The notes under the pieces are model-generated. The model was not told the origin of the DNA. It ran no database searches and worked only from the letters and a program-made list of their open reading frames with translations. A stretch of 7,458 bases of DNA from Phycisphaera sp. (GTDB taxonomy: Bacteria > Planctomycetota > Phycisphaerae > Phycisphaerales > Phycisphaeraceae): NCBI GenBank assembly GCA_029287335.1, contig JARFRI010000411.1:1-7458 (forward strand). Direction: 5' to 3'. The first letter of the stretch is position 1. The number at the start of each line of letters is the position of its first letter. Positions 1 through 7,394 of the stretch are shown piece by piece. The position numbers were made by a program, and so were the translations under genes.

Positions 1-3000
1 GAGTTGTTCCTCGATCGGACGCTGACCCAGGCCTTGCTCCGCGATCACCATCCGGCGGATCCCTTCATCCGCAGCGAGTGTCGCGCGATTGGCAGCGATC
101 CGGTTACCCCTCATTTCGCTGTTGATGCGGATCGTATCGAGTATCAGTTTGTCCGCAGCAGGATCGGGTGAGTACGACAGGGCGGTGATCGCCTCGGCGA
201 ATAATTGCTCGTCACCGTCCTCTGCAAGCGCCTCGGCGAGCGCGGCCATCGCCTGCTCACCGCCACACTGTGCGATCAACCAAACCAGCGAGTCACGCAG
301 CGGCGGGGTGCTATCGGGAAGCATCGCGAGGGCTCGGCTACGGATCAACTCAGTCGCGGAAGGCCGATCAACAAGCGATAACACCGCCTGCTCGTACCCC
401 GCGAGTGCTTGGCGTTGCGTCTCGTTCTTCATCGCATCGAGCAGGCCGGGCAAGGCTTTCTCGCCAGCCATCGCGATGATCGCTTTCGCTGCGCTGCCGC
501 GCACAGCCGGCGAGTCGTGGCTGAGGGCTTGTTCTGCCAGTCCCATACCCGCCTTCGTTTTAGCTTGAGCGAGCACTTCTAGGATGGCACTGGCTTGCGT
601 CGCTTGCGCCGAAGCAAAGGCTTGGATCAATGCCTGATCCGCATGCTCAGCCACGAGCCCAGCCATCAGTCTTTGAGCGTGCTCATTCAGACGCCAATCG
701 CTGTGCCCCAGGTACGCCAGCACATCAGCAATCGCGTCAGCCTGCTGTGTTTTAACGAGGTACGTCAGCGCGTTGAGCTTGCGGAACGTGTCACGGTTTG
801 CAATGGCGATGAGCGTCCGCCGACAGAACGCGGCACGCTCTGAATCGCTTGGCAAGGCATCCAATTCCGACTGAAAAAGCCTTGCGGCATCATCAGCAAG
901 GCGCGGCATGTCGGGCGCGGCCTCTGCCGCTTCAATGGCGTTGATCAACACATATAGCTTGATCGGGTCCTCGTCCTTATTGCCCGCAAAGGCAAGGTCC
1001 AGAGGCTTGTCGAGCATCCATCGATATAGATCATCGAGGTATTGCTTGCTGTGACCTGGTTGGGCCATGAGGTTCTGCGCGACGACCTGGCCACGCTTGT
1101 AATAGACCTTGGGCCGAATCTGGCGCGGAATCTCCAAGTATCGGCGGAGGTAGCTCGCGCTGGCGTCGATGGATTCCTGGTAGCCGAGCATAGAGAGGAA
1201 CTTGAGCGTGTTGGGTCGACGGCTGGAGAACATCTGGTCGGCGATCTGCTCCTGCTCCGCCGCGTACAGCAATGGTCCAGCAAGGCGGGCGGCGGTGTCT
1301 TTATCCCAACTCAATGCGCGGTTGCCCAGCAACGGCCGGTTACCCGCCGGGTCCAGCGTGATCAGTTTTTCCAGCGCATTGCGAACGAGTTCATCATCGA
1401 TCCCCGCATCAAATGGATTGCGAGCCAGCGTGCTGCCCTCGCCGAACAACACCGACTGCGTCACCGAGCCAACACTGTTAGGCGACATCGTCTCGGTGTC
1501 TTCGTGTTCGAGATTGGACTTCAGCACGGCGGCCTGCGACTCAGCAGACTGCGTCGCTTGACTGATCGTCGCTACCGCATGCATACGCACAAACTCTTGT
1601 TCGTCATCCAAGAGCTTCACAACGCCGGAGAGGTACTGCAGCGTCGCGTCCGCTCCACATGCTTTTAACGCCTGACACGCCGCGCCACGCAATCGCGGAT
1701 TGTCGCTTTCTAATAGCTTGGCGAGCCTCGGCAGGATGTCTTTTTCGCCGGCCTGATAACGCTTGGCCAGTTCATTCGCGGCGAAACCTCGCGCCTTTGG
1801 CATGAAGATACCGAGGTACTTAAACACTTCGTCTGTGCTCCGCTCGCCGACCCGCGGGCCCGCTTGCTGGAGTAACTGCGGGTCGTTGAATTGCCCCTGT
1901 GCGATCGTCAACAGATCGGCAAACTCCTCGTCATTCCAGAACATCGATTCATCCGCGTCCTTGCCGGTAAACAACGTCTGCTCCATTGGCGCGGAGTAAT
2001 GCATCGCGTACGTCGCGGTCGGGTTGCGCAGGTTCTCCTTGCCGTAGTTGGAATGGCACGTAAAGCTGCCATCGAACATTCGGCAGAGCGTGTATCGCCA
2101 GCGGAGGTTGCGGTGACTGCCGATCGTGATCTCCGGCCCGAGCATGGTGGCGGCCCAGGGCGTGTAGTGCCAGAGATAGCCGCTGCCGTGGCCGCCTCTC
2201 CGCGTGAAGCTGGCATGGGAGGACATCTGAGCAAACCATCGAGCACGATCGTTATCACCCATGAGCTTTAGTGCGAAGGCGACGCCGACGTTCTTTCCGT
2301 TGCTGTCGTCTGACCCCGCCGCGCCATGGTGCCCGTAGGGCACGGCACCCTTCTCGTAGTACGAGCCGAAGAATTTCGTGGAGCGCTCGATGGCCTGGTC
2401 GATTTCGGGGTCCTCGATGCCCAGTTTTTTAGCCAGCGCAAGCAACATAAAGCAGCGGTTGCCCGCGGCGTTGAGCGCGCCGTAGCCCGGGTTCATGCCA
2501 TGCAGTTCACCGCCATTAAATACTGGCCATGCGAACGTGTGCCCCCACGAGCCGCCGCCGGCCTGCCCCTTGGCGGTGTGGACCGCGTACGCACGGATCG
2601 CCGGCAGTACGAACTCGTCGCCGGTCGCGTCGTAATAGATTGCGGCGTCCAGACCATCAAAGCTCATCCGCCAGCTCTGGAAGCCGCCGGGCTTATTGAT
2701 GTCGAATTTGTCCGCGATACTCGGGTGCCAAGCCGTCGCGTTGGGACTACGAACCCACTCGTGGATCAGCTCACGGTGCTCCGGCTTGCCCGACGCAACC
2801 ATCGCTAACGCCGCGAGCGCACCGCTTCGATTGGCCTTAATCTTGCCCGCAGCGAACTCTGCTTCGAGTACCCTCCACGCGTTCTCAAGGATCCGCGTCG
2901 CCTTCGGGCAGTTGTAAGGCGATGTGTCGCTGTAATCCGGGAAGACCTCCAACTTTAGCGTGATCTCCATGACCGAACTGTCAATCGGGAACTCATCAAA

Positions 3001-3618
3001 GTTGGAGCTTCGCACGACCTGCTCGCGTTTCTCCTCGGGCACCCAGTCGTAGAGCGTCTTGTCGCCCTCGGCCTTGTCGATCAAGTCGTCCACATCCGCG
3101 TCGGCAATATTCTTCCCGCCGTTGCGCGCCATGAAGTTTTTGTCCCGCCAGACGAGCAGCTTCAGCTCACCTTTATTCACTTGTTTCTCTGCCTCGATGA
3201 TGGCTTTACCCAAGACCATGCCCATGTTCTGACCGGGGGTAAAGGTCTTGCCGTTGACCCCGAGGATCACATCACCCCAGCCCATCACGCCATCCGCCGG
3301 TGAGCCCGGCTGCACTTCGGAGACTTCGATCTGATCACCCTCCGGCCCGCCGACCATGTGGCCAAACATCCCCGTCGGGCCCAGCGGCCAGATGTTCGCA
3401 CCATGCTTACCGGGTTCGCCGGCCGGGTCGCCCTTGGTCAGGTCCGGCAGCTTGCCACGCCGAGCCTCGGCCTGCTGGTCCAATTCGCCATCGTTTTGCA
3501 GCGCCTCCAACTGCTCGGGTGTCAGCGTTCGCTCCTCCGCGAGCGTGGGCGTCAGCCACGCTAACAACAAAACCAATACGCCAAAGCGCAACAACATTTG
3601 ATTAGTTCGTTCATTCAT
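1..3618 (-). CDS. Secreted PDZ + DUF6288 + HEAT-repeat protein, 3' end outside window
   Basis: The minus-strand frame from ATG 3618 is open for all 1206 codons to the window edge, so the C-terminus is missing. Residues 1-27 look like a signal peptide (basic start, LLRFGVLVLLLAWL core, TLA cleavage site). A PDZ domain spans about 73-158, including EVQPGSPADG (101-110) and GDVILGVNGKTF (115-126). The next segment has features I associate with DUF6288: DYSDTSPYNCPKATRILE (228-245), GGGSWGHTFAW (354-364), GMNPGYGALNAAGNRC (374-389), GAVPYGHHG and RRGGHGSGYLW (473-483). The Gly/Trp/His-rich pattern is reminiscent of alpha/alpha-toroid enzymes, but no catalytic pair can be assigned. HEAT-like helical repeats lie at about 625-690 and 955-1165, for example SHDSPAVRGSAAKAI. 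It is probably periplasmic or cell-surface and may be a scaffold or carbohydrate-acting protein. Its ATG overlaps the preceding stop (ATGA), tying it to the ExbD operon. Confidence 0.9.
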   Translation of the reverse strand, partial: MNERTNQMLLRFGVLVLLLAWLTPTLAEERTLTPEQLEALQNDGELDQQAEARRGKLPDLTKGDPAGEPGKHGANIWPLGPTGMFGHMVGGPEGDQIEVSEVQPGSPADGVMGWGDVILGVNGKTFTPGQNMGMVLGKAIIEAEKQVNKGELKLLVWRDKNFMARNGGKNIADADVDDLIDKAEGDKTLYDWVPEEKREQVVRSSNFDEFPIDSSVMEITLKLEVFPDYSDTSPYNCPKATRILENAWRVLEAEFAAGKIKANRSGALAALAMVASGKPEHRELIHEWVRSPNATAWHPSIADKFDINKPGGFQSWRMSFDGLDAAIYYDATGDEFVLPAIRAYAVHTAKGQAGGGSWGHTFAWPVFNGGELHGMNPGYGALNAAGNRCFMLLALAKKLGIEDPEIDQAIERSTKFFGSYYEKGAVPYGHHGAAGSDDSNGKNVGVAFALKLMGDNDRARWFAQMSSHASFTRRGGHGSGYLWHYTPWAATMLGPEITIGSHRNLRWRYTLCRMFDGSFTCHSNYGKENLRNPTATYAMHYSAPMEQTLFTGKDADESMFWNDEEFADLLTIAQGQFNDPQLLQQAGPRVGERSTDEVFKYLGIFMPKARGFAANELAKRYQAGEKDILPRLAKLLESDNPRLRGAACQALKACGADATLQYLSGVVKLLDDEQEFVRMHAVATISQATQSAESQAAVLKSNLEHEDTETMSPNSVGSVTQSVLFGEGSTLARNPFDAGIDDELVRNALEKLITLDPAGNRPLLGNRALSWDKDTAARLAGPLLYAAEQEQIADQMFSSRRPNTLKFLSMLGYQESIDASASYLRRYLEIPRQIRPKVYYKRGQVVAQNLMAQPGHSKQYLDDLYRWMLDKPLDLAFAGNKDEDPIKLYVLINAIEAAEAAPDMPRLADDAARLFQSELDALPSDSERAAFCRRTLIAIANRDTFRKLNALTYLVKTQQADAIADVLAYLGHSDWRLNEHAQRLMAGLVAEHADQALIQAFASAQATQASAILEVLAQAKTKAGMGLAEQALSHDSPAVRGSAAKAIIAMAGEKALPGLLDAMKNETQRQALAGYEQAVLSLVDRPSATELIRSRALAMLPDSTPPLRDSLVWLIAQCGGEQAMAALAEALAEDGDEQLFAEAITALSYSPDPAADKLILDTIRINSEMRGNRIAANRATLAADEGIRRMVIAEQGLGQRPIEEQL

Positions 3619-4796
3619 GCAGCAGCCTCTTTCGGCTTAAGTTTTTGGCAGATCAATAGCGTCAAGCCCGTTGCCTTGCCAAGCGTCTCGATTCGTTGTC
3701 GCAACGGCTGGGGCACTTCAATCCCTAAGTCCCAGAGCAGGTGGACGCGGCGGTTGGTATGCGCTTTGGCGTCGCGTCGCATGGCCAGCCACGTAACAAA
3801 CGACTCCAGCATTTTTAGCGCCCGTACTTCGTCTTGCAGCACAAAACTGTTGCGCCCAAACCACAGCGTCTCAAACACAAAGCGGTCGTCCAACTCCGAC
3901 GCCTGCTTCAGATCAAGCACACGGATCGGCCACTGACCGCCGGGCAAGCGCGGCATCGCTGCCCCGGCCTCATCCGCAGCATCAGGATCGTCGCTGAAAT
4001 ACAAGAACACTTCGCCTCGCCGAGTGATAAACCGCAGCTCATCCTGTACCGACCGCCTTGGCTTGTCCGGCTGGACGACAACGCTCGGCCGCGGCGTCAA
4101 GGCGTCCGCCCACTTGCTGGGGATCGGCAGCGGGAAGTACGCCTCACGATACACGTTCAATCGCCGCACATAGTCGACGACGACAAACAACACCGCCAAC
4201 GCAAGCATCACCAGCGTCGCGGTGAGATTGGCCTTGTCCAGGCGATTGGCCGTAAGCATGTCCTTCTCGGAAAGGAAGATCGGCTCGCGTTCTTTGGCCT
4301 GCTCCATCCCTTCAACGTCGACGCCCTCGCGCTCGGTCGTCCCGCCGATCATCGCCTCCAGGTCGTCGTCCGCGCCCGCGTTTTCATCGCGGGTCTGCTT
4401 CTGCTTTTTCCAATCCGGCGCGTCATCGCCGAAGCTCTCGAAGTAGGACAGGTCCGTGTCATCAAGCCCGGCCTTATCCAGTCGATCACCGGAGGCATCC
4501 TCGGCAAACTGGATATTCGCCGCCTCTTCAGCACGCTGCTTTTCCGCCTGCTGCCGTGCTAAGTCTCGCGCGGCCATCGCCTGCTCGACGACCTCGGCCT
4601 GATCCACCGCGATCCGTGAGACGTAGGCCTGCGAGTTCACCTCGGCCAGAACGACCGCCAACACCGCGCACAACACCGCCACATGAGCCAGCCACTTCCG
4701 TGGCTTGATCAGCAGGTGCAAACCCCACAGCAGCGGGACGCACGCCAAGAGCGCGACGCTCGTGTAACCCATCGGACTGAAGATCTCCCAGTTCAT
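3615..4796 (-). CDS. Three-helix membrane protein with cytoplasmic C-terminal domain (unknown family)
   Basis: I cannot name a family for this 393-residue protein. Two closely spaced helices at about 11-30 and 35-53, separated by KPRK, form a hairpin with a cytoplasmic turn. The start FSPMGYTSVALLACVPLLWGLHLL vaguely recalls the double-helix N-terminus of BatA-like proteins. Residues 54-190 are predicted periplasmic: a probable coiled coil at 62-100 (Ala/Glu/Gln-rich), then a very acidic stretch. Helix 3 lies at 191-210 and is followed by RR. A ~180-residue cytoplasmic alpha/beta domain comes next, with strands FLYFSDD (264-270), VHLLWDLGI and LTLLICQ. An earlier in-frame ATG at 4877 would overlap the DUF4159 gene by 68 bases and add 27 residues of Ser/Thr/Asn-rich antisense-like sequence, so I chose 4796, 13 bases after the previous stop. 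It overlaps the next gene as ATGA. Context suggests a cytoplasm-linked part of the same complex. Confidence 0.85.
   Translation of the reverse strand: MNWEIFSPMGYTSVALLACVPLLWGLHLLIKPRKWLAHVAVLCAVLAVVLAEVNSQAYVSRIAVDQAEVVEQAMAARDLARQQAEKQRAEEAANIQFAEDASGDRLDKAGLDDTDLSYFESFGDDAPDWKKQKQTRDENAGADDDLEAMIGGTTEREGVDVEGMEQAKEREPIFLSEKDMLTANRLDKANLTATLVMLALAVLFVVVDYVRRLNVYREAYFPLPIPSKWADALTPRPSVVVQPDKPRRSVQDELRFITRRGEVFLYFSDDPDAADEAGAAMPRLPGGQWPIRVLDLKQASELDDRFVFETLWFGRNSFVLQDEVRALKMLESFVTWLAMRRDAKAHTNRRVHLLWDLGIEVPQPLRQRIETLGKATGLTLLICQKLKPKEAAA
3626..3632 (-). promoter_or_regulatory. Shine-Dalgarno site for the DUF6288/HEAT gene
   Basis: The minus strand reads AAAGAGG seven bases before the ATG at 3618, inside the last codons of the preceding gene. 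The later in-frame ATG at 3597 has no comparable site, which supports 3618 as the start. Confidence 0.75.
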
Positions 4797-4807
4797 GTTC
4801 GCTGTTG

Positions 4808-4811
4808 CCTT
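4808..4811 (-). promoter_or_regulatory. Weak ribosome binding site (AAGG) overlapping the DUF4159 stop codon
   Basis: The minus strand reads TAAGG, where TAA is the stop of the DUF4159 gene. The AAGG lies 11 bases before the ATG at 4796, a longer spacing than ideal. It favours 4796 over the in-frame ATG at 4877. A GGGAG within the first codons could alternatively serve the ATG at 4772. Confidence 0.45.
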
Positions 4812-6423
4812 ATTTGCGTTTTTGTGTGACCGCGTCGTTCCACTGGTTAAAGGCGTAGTAGACGAGGTTGATGCCAAGCTGTGTCGCCGCGTCGCGCATC
4901 TCCGGCGTCACGTCGCTGTAGCCCGGTGATTTCCAAGCGTCATTCATATCACCGGGGTGATAGAAGACGATCCATCGGCCCTCGTGTTTAATACCTCGTG
5001 CCCGCGTCCCGCCGTGCGCCCAAAACGCAGGCGCACCATTGGGGAAGCCGTAAGGCAACTGATAAATCATGTCATCGTCGGCGATGTCCAAGAGCGGCTT
5101 GTCAGGAAAGACCTTGCCGATGAATTCCTTGAACGAGCGGTCAAAAATCGCGCTGCCCGCGTCGGCGATCAGCATCCCACCGCCCAGGCAATACTCGCGC
5201 AGGATCTCGATCTCTTTGGAACTGACCCGACCCATGCCGCCGTTACCCGTCAGGTAAACAAACGGCGGGAAGCCGTCTTCGGGATACTTATCCAGCAGTG
5301 CGATCGAATGGCTCTCGCCCTTGTTCGCGATTTTGTCAAAGCCCGTCGCTTTGGCGAAAGCATGCAGGAAGTTGATGTCGGCGTCGGTCTGGTTCATGCC
5401 GTCGTCCCAGCCCTCGCCGCCGTGATTCAAGCGGATGAAGCGGATCTTGTAGTCCTCCATCCCCTCAGGCCAGCCGCCTTTCTTACCCCCGCCCTTGCCG
5501 AGTTTGCCGGCCTTGGCGTTCACCGACGCTTCATAACGAGCCTGGGTCATCTCCTCCATCATCTTGTCGACTTCCGTGTCATCCAGATCGGGGATGTCGA
5601 AGATGATCGCGGAATTGGGCCGGAGCGTCAGCTTCTTCTTTTCTTTCTTTTTCTTGACCACCTTGACCTCGGCGACTGCGGGCTCGCCACTGCCCTGCGG
5701 CACGCGGTACGCCTCAACGCAGCCATCGATCTGTAAGAGGAACGGGATCAGGATGATGATGACAAAGTGGGTGACGAAGCTGCCATAGAAGCTCTTGCGA
5801 GCGCGGGGGTCTTTGCCGTGGGTGCGCCAGTCTTCGAGCAGGACATCGCCACGCAATGCAGTACCGTCTTGCTTCGTAAACGCCGAGACGACCGAGCGTC
5901 GCCAGAGCACGACCTGAACGAGCATCGCCGCGAGCAGGACATTCAGTGCCGGCCAGCAGATGTCCCACCACAGCAGGATGATTGTCGCCCGGTCCTGCTC
6001 TGCGCCGTTGATGAGGATGCCAGCGTTGTGTAGCGAAAACAGCGTCAGCCAGACGAGCACCACGAAACCGATGGCCGCAGGCGCGACCATGATCGTCGCG
6101 ACACGCAGCAACTGAAGCGTCGCCGTGTTGCGTAGCAAGCTGACCAGCCCGGCTACGGCCCACGCCAAGCCGACGACGACGAGGGTAGTAAAGGCGTAGC
6201 CCAGCAACTGGGCGTATGGCCCGTCCTTCAGATAAATCTCGACCGGCGCATTGGTCTCAAGAAACTTAGCCAGCAGACCCGGCAACAAGTAGCCCAACCC
6301 CGCCGCCGCGCAGCCGAGTATGACCGCAGCAAAGCTGACCGCCATCGCCTGATTGGGCGCGGGCTGAGTCGGGATCTCGTCGATCCCTAACTGCGTCGAG
6401 TTGGTCAAGCTCACTTGGCTCAT
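4810..6423 (-). CDS. Five-helix membrane protein with lysine-rich linker and C-terminal DUF4159 domain
   Basis: This is a 537-residue protein. Membrane helices lie at about 28-52, 73-97, 106-132, 147-173 and 213-231. Basic loops at 98-107 and 174-212 put the N-terminus inside and everything after helix 5 in the periplasm. Helix 5 (SFVTHFVIIILIPFLL) has Ser215-x3-His219, as in TonB. A periplasmic KKKKEKKK (257-264) follows. Residues about 325-527 are a DUF4159 domain, seen in IRFIRLNHGG, PFVYLTGNGG (387-396), LREYCLGGGMLIADAG (408-423), the GIKHEGRWIVFYHPGDM block and the closing LGINLVYYAFN. DUF4159 has a glutamine-amidotransferase-like fold of unknown function. I see ADAG where a catalytic Cys elbow might be expected, so it is probably non-catalytic. 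The start is the ATG sharing its A with the upstream TGA; no clear ribosome site precedes it, so coupling is likely. The domain call is strong, the function open. Confidence 0.9.
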   Translation of the reverse strand: MSQVSLTNSTQLGIDEIPTQPAPNQAMAVSFAAVILGCAAAGLGYLLPGLLAKFLETNAPVEIYLKDGPYAQLLGYAFTTLVVVGLAWAVAGLVSLLRNTATLQLLRVATIMVAPAAIGFVVLVWLTLFSLHNAGILINGAEQDRATIILLWWDICWPALNVLLAAMLVQVVLWRRSVVSAFTKQDGTALRGDVLLEDWRTHGKDPRARKSFYGSFVTHFVIIILIPFLLQIDGCVEAYRVPQGSGEPAVAEVKVVKKKKEKKKLTLRPNSAIIFDIPDLDDTEVDKMMEEMTQARYEASVNAKAGKLGKGGGKKGGWPEGMEDYKIRFIRLNHGGEGWDDGMNQTDADINFLHAFAKATGFDKIANKGESHSIALLDKYPEDGFPPFVYLTGNGGMGRVSSKEIEILREYCLGGGMLIADAGSAIFDRSFKEFIGKVFPDKPLLDIADDDMIYQLPYGFPNGAPAFWAHGGTRARGIKHEGRWIVFYHPGDMNDAWKSPGYSDVTPEMRDAATQLGINLVYYAFNQWNDAVTQKRK

Positions 6424-6938
6424 CAGGGCGTTTCAGGCGCGAATAAGTCGTCCTCTTCATCCACAGAAAGATCGGGCACGGCCGGACCTTTGATCTCGAC
6501 TTCCAGATCACGCTCGATCTGCGAGCCGGGCTCGGTCGTGTCGGGTGTGGCCGGATCGGCCGCCGCGTTGGTGCCGGGGTTCGTTGGTAGGTAAGGCTCG
6601 GCGTCGAGTTGTTCGCGCAGTTCTTTGATGGTCAGACCGTACTTATCCGCGACTTCACGAAGCGCGGCCTTGCCGTCTTTCTGGGCCTTGTCGAGTTTTT
6701 CTTCATCCGATAGCTCGGCGACTTCGTCCGGCGCCTCTTCCGTCTCACCAAAGACCTGGGCCTTGATGTAGCCGGGGCTGAAGATCGCCAGCACGAAAAC
6801 GTGTACAACTATCGTGAAGAGCAGAATCTTCACCATCGAGTGGCCGCGGAAGTCGGACATCAGCTCGTCCGGGCTGACCGCATCGACATTCGCGTGTACA
6901 GCAGGCTTGGTGGGTTGGGTTGGGTTGGTCTCATTCAT
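6423..6938 (-). CDS. Single-pass membrane protein with a TonB-like helix and acidic periplasmic tail (unknown family)
   Basis: I do not recognise a named family for this 171-residue protein. Its N-terminus (1-35) is low-complexity, with NPTQPTKP, followed by SDFRGHSMVK, which puts it in the cytoplasm. One membrane helix spans about 36-54 (MVKILLFTIVVHVFVLAIFS). It contains Thr42-x3-His46, the same spacing as the functional Ser16-x3-His20 of the TonB helix. The remaining ~115 residues are predicted periplasmic and strongly acidic. They include a helical stretch at 72-112 (AELSDEEKLDKAQKDGKAALREVADKYG), a Pro/Thr/Ala-rich linker at 116-137, and an acidic end (VDEEDDLFAPETP). It follows exbD by 27 bases and overlaps the DUF4159 gene as TGATG. 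The position next to ExbD and the topology suggest a transducer or adaptor of the motor. There is no TonB C-terminal domain. The gene call is firm; the role is inference. Confidence 0.85.
   Translation of the reverse strand: MNETNPTQPTKPAVHANVDAVSPDELMSDFRGHSMVKILLFTIVVHVFVLAIFSPGYIKAQVFGETEEAPDEVAELSDEEKLDKAQKDGKAALREVADKYGLTIKELREQLDAEPYLPTNPGTNAAADPATPDTTEPGSQIERDLEVEIKGPAVPDLSVDEEDDLFAPETP
6909..6928 (+). repeat. Short TGGGT tandem repeat with G-runs near the 5' end of the 171-residue gene
   Basis: The plus (template) strand holds GG, GGG, GGG, GGG and GG runs separated by one or two T. They correspond to the Pro/Thr/Gln codons of residues 4-10 of the minus-strand protein. The spacing would allow a two-tier G-quadruplex on the template strand. 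It may equally be simple slippage-born low complexity in a tolerant N-terminus. Confidence 0.6.
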
Positions 6939-6945
6939 AAGTTTG

Positions 6946-6950
6946 CTCCC
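6946..6950 (-). promoter_or_regulatory. Shine-Dalgarno site for the 171-residue protein
   Basis: The minus strand reads GGGAG seven bases before the ATG at 6938, inside the 27-base gap after exbD. It supports this start and shows that this gene can be initiated independently rather than only by coupling. Confidence 0.75.
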
Positions 6951-6965
6951 GCAATAGGCGGTGGG

Positions 6966-7394
6966 TTAGTCTGTTTTGATTTCCTGGGCCACGGCTTCAA
7001 TGATCCCGCCGCCTTCGGCGATGGCTTTGAGCACCGGCTCAAACTGGTCCTTACGCAGATTCTTGTCGCACTTAAACTCAACGCGACGCTGCTCATCCGA
7101 CTCCGCGTTGAGTACCTTCGCGCTCACGGCATACTCGATCGATTTCACGCTGTCCATCAGTTCCCCATTGAAGTACAACTGGCCTTCCGCATCGATCGCC
7201 ACACGCGCCGCAATCGGGAACTCCGGCTCCTTGACCTGCCCGGACTCGGTCAACTCAAGATCCAAATCCTTGGTCTTATCAAACTCACTGGCGAGGATGA
7301 AAAAGATAATCAGCATAAAGACGATGTCGCCCATGCTCGCGACAGGGATCAGGACCTGCCGTCGCTTCTTCTTGTTTCGTCGGCGTCTGGACAC
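6966..7394 (-). CDS. exbD: ExbD/TolR-family biopolymer transport protein
   Basis: This 142-residue protein matches the usual ExbD/TolR size and layout. A very basic cytoplasmic N-terminus (SRRRRNKKKRR, residues 2-12) precedes one membrane helix at about 14-36 (VLIPVASMGDIVFMLIIFFILAS). A periplasmic domain of alternating strands and helices follows, including QLYFNGELM at 72-80 and VEFKCDKNL at 105-113. Asp23 in the helix sits at the place of the essential proton-responsive Asp of ExbD (Asp25) and TolR (Asp23) in E. coli. ExbD subunits work inside an ExbB/TolQ pentamer and couple proton flow to a transducer protein. No ExbB is in the window, so it is expected upstream. Translation starts at a GTG overlapping the previous stop. 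The gene ends in TAA, 27 bases before the next start. The family call is firm; the substrate is unknown. Confidence 0.92.
   Translation of the reverse strand: MSRRRRNKKKRRQVLIPVASMGDIVFMLIIFFILASEFDKTKDLDLELTESGQVKEPEFPIAARVAIDAEGQLYFNGELMDSVKSIEYAVSAKVLNAESDEQRRVEFKCDKNLRKDQFEPVLKAIAEGGGIIEAVAQEIKTD

Noticed and set aside
89..568. Plus-strand open frame of 159 codons, Ser/Ala-rich
   Set aside because: It is opposite the HEAT-repeat region; the Ser/Ala richness mirrors the Ala/Glu/Leu helices on the coding strand.
1042..1668. Plus-strand open frame of 208 codons
   Set aside because: It is antisense to the continuous HEAT-repeat frame running from 3618 to 1; no domain or start signal is visible.
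3834..4562. Plus-strand open frame of 242 codons
   Set aside because: It is antisense to the three-helix protein. Its composition (Arg/His/Gln-rich, no domain) is typical of a complementary-strand shadow.
4797..4877. 27-residue N-terminal extension of the three-helix protein from an ATG at 4877
   Set aside because: It overlaps the conserved end of the DUF4159 gene by 68 bases, reads as low-complexity Ser/Thr/Asn sequence and lacks a ribosome site. The ATG at 4796 fits operon spacing and the membrane hairpin.
5717..5734. Possible lipobox (LLQIDGC) after helix 5 of the DUF4159 protein
   Set aside because: Asp at the -2 position and the location after four earlier helices do not fit a lipoprotein signal; a chance single Cys is more likely.
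4957..5736. Plus-strand open frame of 259 codons
   Set aside because: It lies entirely opposite the DUF4159 gene, whose domain motifs are clear. The plus-strand product shows no recognisable domain and no ribosome site; it is an antisense shadow.
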